A stretch of 21,032 bases of DNA from an uncultured Verrucomicrobiales bacterium (GTDB lineage: Bacteria > Verrucomicrobiota > Verrucomicrobiia > Verrucomicrobiales > Akkermansiaceae): contig CALCWC010000041.1 of assembly GCA_937905985.1 (NCBI GenBank), positions 1 to 21,032 of the forward strand, read 5' to 3'. Below are positions 6,988 to 14,716 of the stretch, piece after piece; position 1 is the first letter of the stretch; each line of letters opens with the position of its first letter. The notes beneath the pieces are model-generated. The model was given only the letters and a program-made list of their open reading frames with translations, had not been told where the DNA came from and made no database searches. Both the position numbers and the translations under genes were made by a program.

Positions 6988-8124
6988 CTATTCCGGGAGC
7001 AGCCGCACCACCTTATCCGCGCGGGGCAGGGTGATGGTGACGCTGGTGCCGGTACCCTCCTTGGAGGCGAAGGCCAGCGAGCCTCCGTGGTCCTTGATGA
7101 TGCGGCGCACAATCAGGAGACCGAGGCCGTTACCCTTCTTCTTGGTGGAACGGAAGGGCTCGTACATGGAGCCCATGACCTCATGGGAGATGCCCGTTCC
7201 GGTGTCGCTGATGTTGATGCGTACATCGGAGTCCGTGTGGGCGGTGGCGATGAAGATGCCGCCGTCGCTGCCGGGGATGGACTGGTAGGCGTTGCGGATG
7301 AGGTTGAAGAGGGCCTGGAAGAGCTGGTCGGGGTCGGCGGAGAGCTCGGGCTGGTGCGCGTCCAGCTCGGTGTGGACGGCGATGCCGCGGGGTGCAATCT
7401 CCGGGGTGAGGGTGGAGATGACGCGGTTGATAATATCCGCGAGGTCCACGGGCCGGCGTTGCGGGCGCGTGGGGCGCATGGACTGCAGGAACTGGTGGAG
7501 CAGGGTATCCAGGCGGCGCGTTTCGTCCAGCGCACCCTCCAGCAGAGGGGCCACGCTTTCCCATTCCTGCGGCGGCAGCTTTTTGAGCTTGCGCTGGAGC
7601 AGCTGCAGGTTCAGGCCGAGGGAATTGAGCGGGTTGCCGATTTCATGGGCCACGGCGCTGGAAAGGTAGGTGAGCAGGTTCATCTGTTCCGCCTCCGCGT
7701 CCTCCTCGCCCTGCATGCGGGTTTCCGTGTCGTCGCGGATGAGCAGGAGGTACTCCGATCCGTCGCCCACGGGAGTGATGAAGAAGTTGTAGTGGCGCTG
7801 TTCCGGATAGTTGACCTGGAGGTCTCTTGTGACGGCGACGCCGCTGCCCTTGATGTCCTCCCAGCTGCAGGTGTTGCCCACCAGAGCCTCGAACGGCTGG
7901 GCCAGCAGCTCGTGCAGCGGGCTCGCGTACATCTTGGCCGCCGCGCGGTTGGCGAGCCTGGCATGCCCCTCCGCATCGAAAAGGATGAGCCCGTCGCGCA
8001 GGGCGTCGAAGACGTCTTGCAGCAGTCCCTTGTCGGAAGCCATGCGCAGGAAGATGCGGCGCAGTTCCTCCGTACCCAGGCTGTCCAGGCGTTCCACAAT
8101 CTTGCCTACGGTGTCCTTTTTCAT
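6988..8124 (-). CDS. Soluble PAS-domain sensor histidine kinase (NtrB/AtoS-like)
   Basis: This 378-residue protein has no membrane segment. A PAS-like domain covers about residues 35-135 (DALRDGLILFDAEGHARLANRAAA). HisKA follows, with the phosphoacceptor His160 in AVAHEIGNPLNSLG. The HATPase_c domain shows the N box (FNLIRNAY, N274/N278), the G1 box (SDTGTGIS, D307), the F box (YEPFRSTKKKG) and the G2 box (GNGLGL, ~331-336). It should autophosphorylate and pass phosphate to a response regulator, but no regulator gene is present here, so its partner is elsewhere. It is last in the HIT-GH31-kinase unit, starting 6 bases after the GH31 stop, so the ligand might relate to glycan use; that is only inferred from position. 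No clear Shine-Dalgarno precedes the ATG. Confidence 0.92.
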   Translation of the reverse strand: MKKDTVGKIVERLDSLGTEELRRIFLRMASDKGLLQDVFDALRDGLILFDAEGHARLANRAAAKMYASPLHELLAQPFEALVGNTCSWEDIKGSGVAVTRDLQVNYPEQRHYNFFITPVGDGSEYLLLIRDDTETRMQGEEDAEAEQMNLLTYLSSAVAHEIGNPLNSLGLNLQLLQRKLKKLPPQEWESVAPLLEGALDETRRLDTLLHQFLQSMRPTRPQRRPVDLADIINRVISTLTPEIAPRGIAVHTELDAHQPELSADPDQLFQALFNLIRNAYQSIPGSDGGIFIATAHTDSDVRINISDTGTGISHEVMGSMYEPFRSTKKKGNGLGLLIVRRIIKDHGGSLAFASKEGTGTSVTITLPRADKVVRLLPE

Positions 8125-8130
8125 GGTGGT

Positions 8131-10497
8131 TCAGAAAGAAATCTCCAGCGTGGCGAAGTGGATGGGCAGGGTGGCGCGCAGCATATGCGCCTCCGCATCA
8201 TACTCGCACGCAAGCTCGGCGCCGTCGCACACGGCGTGCGGTGCGGCATCGCGCGGCAGGCAGTGCAGCGCAAAGGCGAACTCCGTGCGGCCGTTGTCCA
8301 GGTTTCCGCTGTGCTCTGCGGTGAGCCGCATGCTGCGCGCCTCCGCGCGGTAGCGGAACCCGTGCAGGCGGTACGCGCCGAAGCGTTCGGCGTCCGGGCC
8401 GTCGCCCGCGTCCTCGTACAGGCTGCTCGTTTCGTCTGTGTTGGCCGCCCACCAGAGGTCCAGCGTGCAGGGCGGCACGGCAAGCTCGCCCACGTACTGC
8501 TGCACGGGCCAGCGCGGAATGATGCAGCCTCCCTTCACCAGCACGGGAATGCGCGTGCGCACCACCGGGGTGACGAATTCCGCGTTGCTCACGGGAACGC
8601 GGTTGTCCGTGTGGTAGCAGTACCAGGTGCCGGGCGGCACAAAGAGCTTCTGCTCCGCCTGGCCCTTGTAATGCACGGGGACGACGTACAGGGCGTCGCC
8701 GAGGAAGAATTCCGTGCTGCGCCAGTACATGTCCGTGTTCTCGTGGAGCATGAGGGCGAGGGAGCGGATGACGGGAGTGCCATCGGTGTGGTAGCGGTGG
8801 AACTGGGTGTAGAGGTAGGGCAGCAGGCGGTAGCGCTCCTCGATGGCGCGGCGCACCAGCGTTTCCGTTTCCTCGCCGAAGCACCAGGGCTCCTGGCCGC
8901 CGAACTCTCCGTTGTTGTGGTTGCGGAAGAAGAGGTGGAACGCCGCCATCTGCATCCACCGGCAGAACAGCTCCGGCGTGGGATGCCCCAGGAAGCCGCC
9001 CGTGTCCGCCCCGCAGAACGACACGCCGCTGGCGCTCAAGCGCTGAATCATCAGGTTGGCCATCTGCAGGTTTTCCCAGTCGGAATCATTGTCTCCCGTC
9101 CAGGTGGCAGCCCAGCGCTGCAGCCCCGCGAATCCGGAGCGCGACAGCACGAACGGCCTGCGCTGCGGCGCGGCCTGCTCCATTCCCTGCCGTGTGGCCT
9201 TGGCCATGCACTGGCCGTACACGTTGTGCGCCTTCAGGTGAGAGCAGGAGAAGCCGTCGAACGCGTGCCGCGTGTCGTCCGGGAACGTTTTGTCCGGGAA
9301 CATCACCGGCTCGTTCATGTCCGTCCAGATGCCGCGCACGCCGTACTCCGCCACCTGGCGGTGGAAAAGGCCCGCCCACCATTGCCGGGTGTCCTCCGAT
9401 GTGAAGTCCGGGAAGTTGCATTCGCCCGGCCAAACCGTGCCGCGCAGCAGCGCACCGTCGTGCCGGCGGCAGAATAGGTTCTTCTCGAACCCGCTCTTCC
9501 AGACGTAGTTGTTGGGGTTGATTTTGATGCCGGGGTCCACGATGCAGACCACCTTGAAACCCTGCTCGTCAAGGCGGCGGATCATGCCGGGCGGGTCGGG
9601 GAAGTGGGTGCGGTCCCAGGTGAGCGCCTGGTAGCGCTTCATGTGGTGGATGTCCAGGTGGATGGAATCGCAGGGGATGCGGCGCTTGCGGAATTCCGCG
9701 GCCAAATCGGTGACCACCTGCTCGGGGTAGTAGCTCCACTTGCTTTGGTGGTAGCCCAGGGTCCAGAGCGGGGGCATGGGCGGCAGCCCGGTGAGCCTCG
9801 TGTACAGGCTCACCGTCTCCAGTGCCGTGCCGCCCATGATGAAGTAGTAGTCCATCACCCCGCCGTCTGCGCCGAAAAGCAGCTGGTCGGCGCGCTCCTT
9901 GCCGAAATCGAAGTAGGAGCGCATGGTGTTGTCAAAGAAGATGCCGTACTGGCGCCCCTCGTTGAGGCACAGGAAGAACGGAATGCTCTTGTAGAGCGGG
10001 TCGCTCTGCGGGGTGAACTTGTAGTGGTCCGCCCCCCACATCTCCAGGCGGCGTCCGCGCAGGTTCAGCTTGCCGGGCTTGTCCCCCAGACCGAAGAAGT
10101 GCGCCTGGGGCGGCATCTTCTTCTGCACCCACACAAGGTCGTCGCCCGTGCGCTCGTTGAGGCGGTGGCCGAAGCCCTCCGCATCCGCGCACAGGCACAC
10201 TCCCTCCGCATCATAGAATTCCAGCCCGCTGTCCTCCTTGCGGATGTGCAGGGAAATCCTCGGCGTGCGCACAAGGAGGTAGTCGCCGCAGTCCTGCGCC
10301 TGCAGGGGCGGCGGTGCCGCGCGGTATTCCGGAGCCACCCCGTAGCTCGGGATGTTCTCGAACACCGGACTCGTCACGTAGCGGCAGCGTACAAGGCCCT
10401 CCTCCAAAAAGGACAGTCTCAGCTTGCTGTGGGACAGCACCACCTCCAGCGTGTGTTGCGACACCCACACCGTGTGCTCCACCTCTTGCTTGCTCAT
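8131..10497 (-). CDS. Glycoside hydrolase family 31 (alpha-glucosidase-like)
   Basis: Starting at the ATG at 10495-10497 (MSKQEVEHTVWV) the protein is 788 residues. The N-terminal beta-sandwich precedes the family segment GLGDKPGKLNLRG (~137-149). The TIM barrel carries the nucleophile Asp393 in GIWTDMNEPVMF and a likely acid/base Asp469 in TWTGDNDSDW, followed by GADTGGFLG (~496-504). C-terminal beta domains follow. GH31 enzymes hydrolyse terminal alpha-linked glucose, xylose or related sugars; the exact linkage cannot be read here. There is no signal peptide, so it probably acts in the cytoplasm on imported oligosaccharides. The open frame extends 98 codons upstream, but that part is low-complexity antisense of the HIT gene and is not believed. 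It lies 20 bp after the HIT stop and 6 bp before the kinase start, so the three genes are probably one operon. Confidence 0.95.
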   Translation of the reverse strand: MSKQEVEHTVWVSQHTLEVVLSHSKLRLSFLEEGLVRCRYVTSPVFENIPSYGVAPEYRAAPPPLQAQDCGDYLLVRTPRISLHIRKEDSGLEFYDAEGVCLCADAEGFGHRLNERTGDDLVWVQKKMPPQAHFFGLGDKPGKLNLRGRRLEMWGADHYKFTPQSDPLYKSIPFFLCLNEGRQYGIFFDNTMRSYFDFGKERADQLLFGADGGVMDYYFIMGGTALETVSLYTRLTGLPPMPPLWTLGYHQSKWSYYPEQVVTDLAAEFRKRRIPCDSIHLDIHHMKRYQALTWDRTHFPDPPGMIRRLDEQGFKVVCIVDPGIKINPNNYVWKSGFEKNLFCRRHDGALLRGTVWPGECNFPDFTSEDTRQWWAGLFHRQVAEYGVRGIWTDMNEPVMFPDKTFPDDTRHAFDGFSCSHLKAHNVYGQCMAKATRQGMEQAAPQRRPFVLSRSGFAGLQRWAATWTGDNDSDWENLQMANLMIQRLSASGVSFCGADTGGFLGHPTPELFCRWMQMAAFHLFFRNHNNGEFGGQEPWCFGEETETLVRRAIEERYRLLPYLYTQFHRYHTDGTPVIRSLALMLHENTDMYWRSTEFFLGDALYVVPVHYKGQAEQKLFVPPGTWYCYHTDNRVPVSNAEFVTPVVRTRIPVLVKGGCIIPRWPVQQYVGELAVPPCTLDLWWAANTDETSSLYEDAGDGPDAERFGAYRLHGFRYRAEARSMRLTAEHSGNLDNGRTEFAFALHCLPRDAAPHAVCDGAELACEYDAEAHMLRATLPIHFATLEISF

Positions 10498-10517
10498 GGG
10501 AGACGAAGAAAGGAATC

Positions 10518-10862
10518 CTAACCGGGGGGCCACTGCATGGAGCGCCCGCCGATGATGTGGATGTGCAGGTGCGGCACGGTCTGGCCGCCGTCCTCGCCGG
10601 TGTTGAGCACCGTGCGGAACCCGCTTTCCGCGATTCCCTCCGCACGCGCTATCTCCCCCACCTTCAGCATCAGGTGCGAGAGCAGCGCCGCGTCCTCCGC
10701 CGTGGCGCATGCTATGTCCCGCAGCGGCTTGCGCGGCACCAGCAGGATATGCACCGGCGCACTCGGCGATATGTCGCGGAACGCCACGCACAGCTCGTCC
10801 TCGTACACCATGTCCGACGGTATCTCCTTGTCTGCTATTTTCTGGAACAATGTCTTTTCCAT
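10518..10862 (-). CDS. HIT-family (histidine triad) nucleotide hydrolase
   Basis: This 114-residue protein is the usual size for an Hint/PKCI-type HIT protein. It opens MEKTLFQKIADKEIPSD, has the VYEDELCVAFRDI and HILLVPRKP strands, and ends with the catalytic triad motif HLHIHIIGG. These enzymes hydrolyse nucleoside phosphoramidates or adenylated compounds in the cytoplasm. The ATG at 10860-10862 was chosen because GGAG lies 5 bases upstream and the fold begins there; the frame is open further upstream only as antisense of atpB. It heads the HIT-GH31-kinase unit and is divergent from the ATP synthase operon across a 103-bp gap. Confidence 0.95.
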   Translation of the reverse strand: MEKTLFQKIADKEIPSDMVYEDELCVAFRDISPSAPVHILLVPRKPLRDIACATAEDAALLSHLMLKVGEIARAEGIAESGFRTVLNTGEDGGQTVPHLHIHIIGGRSMQWPPG

Positions 10863-10932
10863 AGCAGCTCCAACACTACCACAAATTCCATGCCTGCGCA
10901 ACACAAAAGGAAAAAATGCGGGAGGTTTGTGC

Positions 10933-10961
10933 TTGACGCACTTTTTGGCGGGGCGTATACT
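10933..10961 (+). promoter_or_regulatory. Promoter of the ATP synthase operon
   Basis: TTGACG (10933-10938), a 17-bp spacer and TATACT (10956-10961) make a near-consensus sigma70 promoter. The first in-frame ATG (10966) begins 5 bases after the -10 box, which implies a leaderless transcript or initiation at the next ATGs (10975 or 10981). No equally good promoter was found for the divergent HIT gene in 10863-10965. Confidence 0.75.
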
Positions 10962-10965
10962 GAGG

Positions 10966-11856
10966 ATGAACGAAATGAGAATGCTTGTGCAAAAATTGAT
11001 GTTCGGCGCGGCGGGTCTCTTAATGTTGGGGGGCGCGACGGCGCAAGCGGCAGAGGAGCATGCGGAGGGATTGTCCACGGATGCGCCCGTGCTGTGGAAC
11101 ATTGACCTGCCGTTCTGGCCGGGGCACTCGCTGCCCATCAGCAACTCGCTGGTGATGTTCTGCCTGGCGGTGGTGGTGCTGACCATCCTGCTGCGCCTGG
11201 CCACGCGCAAGATGGAGCGCATTCCCGGCAAGCTGCAGAACTTTGTGGAATGGGTGTTCGAGAGCCTGTACAACTTTGTGGAGAGCCTGACGGGCCCGTA
11301 CCTCGCCAAGAAATATTTTTGGTATTTCGCCAGCATCTTCCTGCTCATCCTCGTGAGCAACTACATGGGGCTCATCCCCGGTGTGGGTGAAATCACATAC
11401 GAGGGCAAGCCCCTGCTGCGCGGCGCGAACGCCGATCTGGGCGTCACCGTTTTCTTGGGCTTCTTCTACGCGCTGCTGTGGTTCATCTGGAGCATCGCGG
11501 AGCAGGGCCCGTGGCATTTCCTGAAGCACATCTTCGGCCCCAAGGGCGGGCTGGTGGGCGTGCTGAAATACCTGCTCATGCCCATCTTCTTCTTTGTGGG
11601 CATCATTGAGCTCATCTCCATAGCGGTGCGCCCGGTGGCGCTGGCCGCGCGACTTTTCGGCAACATCTACGCCGGTGAGGCCATCATGGAGAAGATGAGC
11701 GAGATCAACTTCCTGGCGGTGATGCCGTTCATGGCATTGGAAATCCTGGTGGGCTTTGTGCAGGCCCTGGTGTTCCTGATGCTCACGGCCCTGTTCCTCT
11801 CCACCCAGGTGGGCTCGGAGGAAGAGGAGGAGGAGAAACCCCAAACCACCGCATAG
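10966..11856 (+). CDS. atpB: F0F1 ATP synthase subunit a
   Basis: The protein is 296 residues from the ATG at 10966. Residues ~6-29 look like a cleavable signal peptide (MLVQKLMFGAAGLLMLGG, TAQA). Several membrane helices follow, with the essential proton-channel arginine R229 in ALAARLFGNIYAGE and a preceding VRPVA. The tail is acidic (SEEEEEE). The subunit forms the two proton half-channels against the c-ring. The start is uncertain: ATGs at 10966, 10975 and 10981 are in frame. GAGGA lies 8 bases before 10975, but the -10 box at 10956-10961 puts the likely transcription start near 10966-10969. The long open frame upstream of 10966 lies over the divergent HIT gene and is not coding. First gene of atpBEFHAGDC; no atpI is present. 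Confidence 0.95.
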   Translation: MNEMRMLVQKLMFGAAGLLMLGGATAQAAEEHAEGLSTDAPVLWNIDLPFWPGHSLPISNSLVMFCLAVVVLTILLRLATRKMERIPGKLQNFVEWVFESLYNFVESLTGPYLAKKYFWYFASIFLLILVSNYMGLIPGVGEITYEGKPLLRGANADLGVTVFLGFFYALLWFIWSIAEQGPWHFLKHIFGPKGGLVGVLKYLLMPIFFFVGIIELISIAVRPVALAARLFGNIYAGEAIMEKMSEINFLAVMPFMALEILVGFVQALVFLMLTALFLSTQVGSEEEEEEKPQTTA

Positions 11857-11870
11857 GGAAAGAAAAGCTT

Positions 11871-11904
11871 CCCCCGGCGGATCATGACCACGTGAGGTCG
11901 GGGG
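11871..11904 (+). promoter_or_regulatory. Hairpin between atpB and atpE
   Basis: CCCCC (11871-11875) pairs with GGGGG (11900-11904), and an inner stem GACC (11886-11889) / GGTC (11896-11899) closes on ACGTGA. TTTAAC follows. It sits in the longest intergenic gap of the operon (78 bp), just ahead of the c-subunit gene, whose product is needed in many copies. It may be an attenuator, an RNA-processing site or a 5'-protecting stem; the T-run is too short for a strong terminator. Confidence 0.45.
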
Positions 11905-11934
11905 TTTAACAGAAACAACAAAAAATACATTATT

Positions 11935-12141
11935 ATGCCAGATCCTACAGTCATACCCGCAATTGGTGCAGGCCTCGCAGTCGTCGGTGCCGGCATCGGC
12001 ATCGGCCTCATTGGCCGCGGTGCCTCCGAGGCCGCCGGCCGCAACCCTGCCGCCTTCGGTAAGATCCTCGCCCTTTCCATCGTGCTGGCCGCGTTGGTGG
12101 AAGGTGTTGCCTTCGTGGCCATCTTCATGGGCACGAAGTAA
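11935..12141 (+). CDS. atpE: F0F1 ATP synthase subunit c
   Basis: This 68-residue, two-helix proteolipid has the Gly-rich first helix GAGIGIGLIG, the polar loop GRNPA and the ion-carrying Glu56 in AALVEGVAF. The residues after the Glu (Gly-Val) and the absence of a Gln in helix 1 do not fit the sodium-binding signature, so proton coupling is inferred. It is a little shorter than the common ~79 residues. The leader is A-rich (AACAACAAAAAATAC) with no Shine-Dalgarno. It forms the rotor ring in the inner membrane. Confidence 0.97.
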   Translation: MPDPTVIPAIGAGLAVVGAGIGIGLIGRGASEAAGRNPAAFGKILALSIVLAALVEGVAFVAIFMGTK

Positions 12142-12220
12142 AACAGCCCGCGTGCCGCGGCGGCACACCCGCCGCGGCACCGTCCCCTTTCCAAACCATT
12201 TCACCGCACCGTATCACGCC

Positions 12221-12739
12221 ATGCCATACATGCTCGCTTTCGACCTCCAGGAATTCGCCAACAAGTTCGGCCTGCACACGGACGCCTTCATCGCGCACTT
12301 CATCGCCTTCGCCATTGTGGTGACGGTGGTGGTCTTCTTCGGCATCAAGCCCATCATGGCCCAGCTGGAGGAGCGCCGCAAGCGCATCGAGGAGGGAGAG
12401 GCCATGCACGCCCGCTCTGAAAAGGAGCTGGCCGACGTGAAGGCCACCGGCGAGCAAATCCTCACCGAGGCCCGCGACTCCGGCAAGAAGGAGCTGGACG
12501 CCGCACGCCAGACCGCCGCACGCCTGCAGGCGGACCTCTCCGCCAAGGCCACCGCGGAGGCGCAGACCGTGATTGACAACGCGCACCGCCAGGCCGCCAT
12601 GGACAGCCAGCGCGAGAAGGACGCCCTCAAGGGCGAGTTTGTGCGCCTGGTGGCCGCCGCCACCGCCCAGGTCACCGGCAAGGTCCTCACCGAGGAGGAC
12701 CACCGCCGCATCAACGACGAAGCCATCAACAACCTTTAA
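12221..12739 (+). CDS. atpF: F0F1 ATP synthase subunit b
   Basis: The protein is 172 residues from the ATG at 12221. One membrane helix (FIAHFIAFAIVVTVVVFFG, ~23-41) is followed by a long charged coiled coil (EERRKRIEEGE, then Ala/Glu/Lys-rich heptads) and a C-terminus (VTGKVLTEEDHRRIND) that contacts delta. It is the peripheral stator stalk. A second ATG at 12230 is possible. The open frame upstream of 12221 overlaps atpE in another frame and is rejected. No Shine-Dalgarno is visible. Confidence 0.95.
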   Translation: MPYMLAFDLQEFANKFGLHTDAFIAHFIAFAIVVTVVVFFGIKPIMAQLEERRKRIEEGEAMHARSEKELADVKATGEQILTEARDSGKKELDAARQTAARLQADLSAKATAEAQTVIDNAHRQAAMDSQREKDALKGEFVRLVAAATAQVTGKVLTEEDHRRINDEAINNL

Positions 12740-12745
12740 CCCCCG

Positions 12746-13138
12746 ATGAAAATCAGCAAGGAAGTACAGGCCCAGGCACGCCGCCTCATGCGCGCGTGCA
12801 TCGGCGCGGACGGCCTGCCGGACGAGGCGGCCGTGCGTCGCGTGGCCGCCACGCTGCAGGAGCGCAAGCCCCGCAACTACGTGCCCCTGCTGGCCGCCTT
12901 CACGGAGCTGCTGCGCCTGGAGCAGGCGCGCCGCACCGCCACCGTCACCAGCGCCGTGCCTCTCACCGAGCAGCAGCAGGCCGCCATCAAGGCCCGCCTG
13001 GATGCCAAACACGCCGGGCTGGAGTATGAGTGGAAGACGGATCCCGCGCTGATTGCCGGGCTCACCGTGAAGGTGGGCGACAACGTGACGGACGCCTCCG
13101 TCAAATCCCGCATCGACCGCCTTTCCCGCATCTCCTAA
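12746..13138 (+). CDS. atpH: F0F1 ATP synthase subunit delta (short form)
   Basis: The protein is 130 residues, against roughly 175-180 in E. coli. The C-terminal half is clearly delta: LTEQQQAAIKARLDAK, then ALIAGLTVKVGDNVTDASV and SRIDRLSRIS, which match the family's GxxxrxGDxvxDgSvrxrLxrL pattern. The N-terminal alpha-binding domain is reduced to about 55-60 residues. It starts 6 bases after the atpF stop, and its ATG follows a C-run with no Shine-Dalgarno. The frame is intact, so the shortness looks real. Confidence 0.9.
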   Translation: MKISKEVQAQARRLMRACIGADGLPDEAAVRRVAATLQERKPRNYVPLLAAFTELLRLEQARRTATVTSAVPLTEQQQAAIKARLDAKHAGLEYEWKTDPALIAGLTVKVGDNVTDASVKSRIDRLSRIS

Positions 13139-13173
13139 CCTCCCAGAACAAACCTTTCCAAAATCGAACGCGT

Positions 13174-14715
13174 ATGAGCAACATCGTACAAGAACTTGAA
13201 GCGCAAATCCGCAACATCACCACCCAGGCTGCCTCCGAAAACGTCGGCACCATCAAGGCTATCGGCGACGGCGTGGCCCGCATCGAGGGCCTCAGCAACG
13301 CCATGCTCAATGAAATGATCGAGTTCCCCGGCGGTGTCATGGGCCTGGCCATGAACCTGGAGGAGAACGAGGTGGGCGCTGTGCTCATCGGCAACGGGGC
13401 CGACCTGAAGGAGGGCGACACCTGCAAGACCACGGGGCGCCTGCTGCAGGTGCCCGTGGGCCCCGGCCTGCTGGGGCGCGTGGTGGACACGCTGGGCAAC
13501 CCGTTGGACGGCAAGGGCCCGATTGAGGCCGCCGCGCACTACCCCGTGGAGAAGATTGCCTCCGGCATCATCTCCCGCCAGGGCGTGAACCAGCCCGTGC
13601 AGACCGGCATCCTGCCCATCGATGCCATGATTCCCATCGGCCGCGGCCAGCGCGAGCTCATCATCGGAGACCGCTCCACCGGCAAGACCGCCATCGCCAT
13701 CGATACCATCATCTCCCAGGCCCGGCAGAACAAGCGCGGCGAGGAAAGCGGCGACACCTCCTTCCGCCCGCTCTACAGCATCTACGTGGCCGTGGGCCAG
13801 AAGCGCGCCAACGTCTCCCGCCTGGTGGCCAAGCTGGAGGAAAGCGGCGCCCTCCCGTACACCATCGTGGTGGTGGCCTCTGCATCCGATTCCGCCGCCA
13901 TGCAGTACCTGGCTCCCTACGCCGGTTGCGCCATGGGCGAGTTCTTCATGGACCAGGGCCAGGACGCCCTCATCGTGTACGACGACCTTTCCAAGCACGC
14001 CGTGGCCTACCGCCAGGTGTCGCTCATCCTGCGCCGCCCGTCCGGCCGCGAAGCCTACCCCGGCGACGTGTTCTACCTGCACAGCCGCCTGCTGGAGCGC
14101 GCCGCGCGCATCAACAGCGAGGGCGGCCGCAAGGGCGGCTCCCTCACCGCGCTGCCCATCATCGAGACCCAGGCCGGCGACGTTTCCGCGTACATTCCCA
14201 CCAACGTCATCTCCATCACGGACGGTCAGATCTTCCTGGACACGGACCTGTTCTACCAGGGCGTTCGCCCGGCCATCAACGTGGGTATCTCCGTGAGCCG
14301 CGTGGGTTCCAGCGCGCAGACCAAGATCGTGAAGAAGCTCGCCGGTTCCGTGAAGCTGGACCTCGCCCAGTTCGAGGAATTGCAGGCCTTTGCGCAGTTC
14401 GGCTCCGACCTGGATGCCGCCACCAAGGCCAAGCTGGAACGCGGCCGCCGCATCGTGGAACTCTTCAAGCAGGGCCAGTACGCCCCCAAGAGCCTCGCCG
14501 TGGAGGCCGTCAACCTCTACGCCATCCAGCGCGGTTTCCTGGATGACGTGCCGGTGGACGACATCCGCAGCGTGCGCGACGCGCTGGAGGAGGACGCCTC
14601 CGTCAACGCGGCGGAGCTGCTGGCGGACATCGAGCGCGAGAAGGCGCTGACGGACGACATCGACGCCCGCCTGAAGGAATACATGACTGCGTTCAAGACG
14701 CGCATCAAGAAGTAA
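13174..14715 (+). CDS. atpA: F0F1 ATP synthase subunit alpha
   Basis: The protein is 513 residues, the standard length. Walker A is GDRSTGKT (165-172), the non-catalytic nucleotide-site hallmark is DALIVYDDLSKHA (~264-276), and the arginine finger is R376 in ISVSRVGSSAQ. The start MSNIVQELEAQI is typical. The frame is open for 48 codons upstream, overlapping atpH, but that part resembles no alpha subunit. The leader (CCAAAATCGAACGCGT) lacks a Shine-Dalgarno. It is part of the F1 catalytic head on the cytoplasmic side. Confidence 0.98.
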   Translation: MSNIVQELEAQIRNITTQAASENVGTIKAIGDGVARIEGLSNAMLNEMIEFPGGVMGLAMNLEENEVGAVLIGNGADLKEGDTCKTTGRLLQVPVGPGLLGRVVDTLGNPLDGKGPIEAAAHYPVEKIASGIISRQGVNQPVQTGILPIDAMIPIGRGQRELIIGDRSTGKTAIAIDTIISQARQNKRGEESGDTSFRPLYSIYVAVGQKRANVSRLVAKLEESGALPYTIVVVASASDSAAMQYLAPYAGCAMGEFFMDQGQDALIVYDDLSKHAVAYRQVSLILRRPSGREAYPGDVFYLHSRLLERAARINSEGGRKGGSLTALPIIETQAGDVSAYIPTNVISITDGQIFLDTDLFYQGVRPAINVGISVSRVGSSAQTKIVKKLAGSVKLDLAQFEELQAFAQFGSDLDAATKAKLERGRRIVELFKQGQYAPKSLAVEAVNLYAIQRGFLDDVPVDDIRSVRDALEEDASVNAAELLADIEREKALTDDIDARLKEYMTAFKTRIKK

Positions 14716-14716
14716 C

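Noticed and set aside
6413..7288. Small open frames inside element A
   Set aside because: They run through palindromes, differ completely between elements A and B, and lack start signals or family similarity.
7087..9477. A 796-codon plus-strand open frame opposite the kinase and GH31 genes
   Set aside because: It is antisense to two genes with clear catalytic motifs and is rich in Val/Ala/Arg/Gly and His as expected from reversed high-GC codons; no domain is recognisable.
10498..10791. A 98-codon N-terminal extension of the GH31 frame
   Set aside because: It is low-complexity Gly/Arg/Ala/His sequence from another frame of the HIT gene; the family start fits MSKQEVEHTV at 10497.
10863..11360. 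A 166-codon N-terminal extension of the HIT frame
   Set aside because: It is antisense to atpB and crosses the atp promoter; the HIT fold starts at 10862 with a good Shine-Dalgarno.
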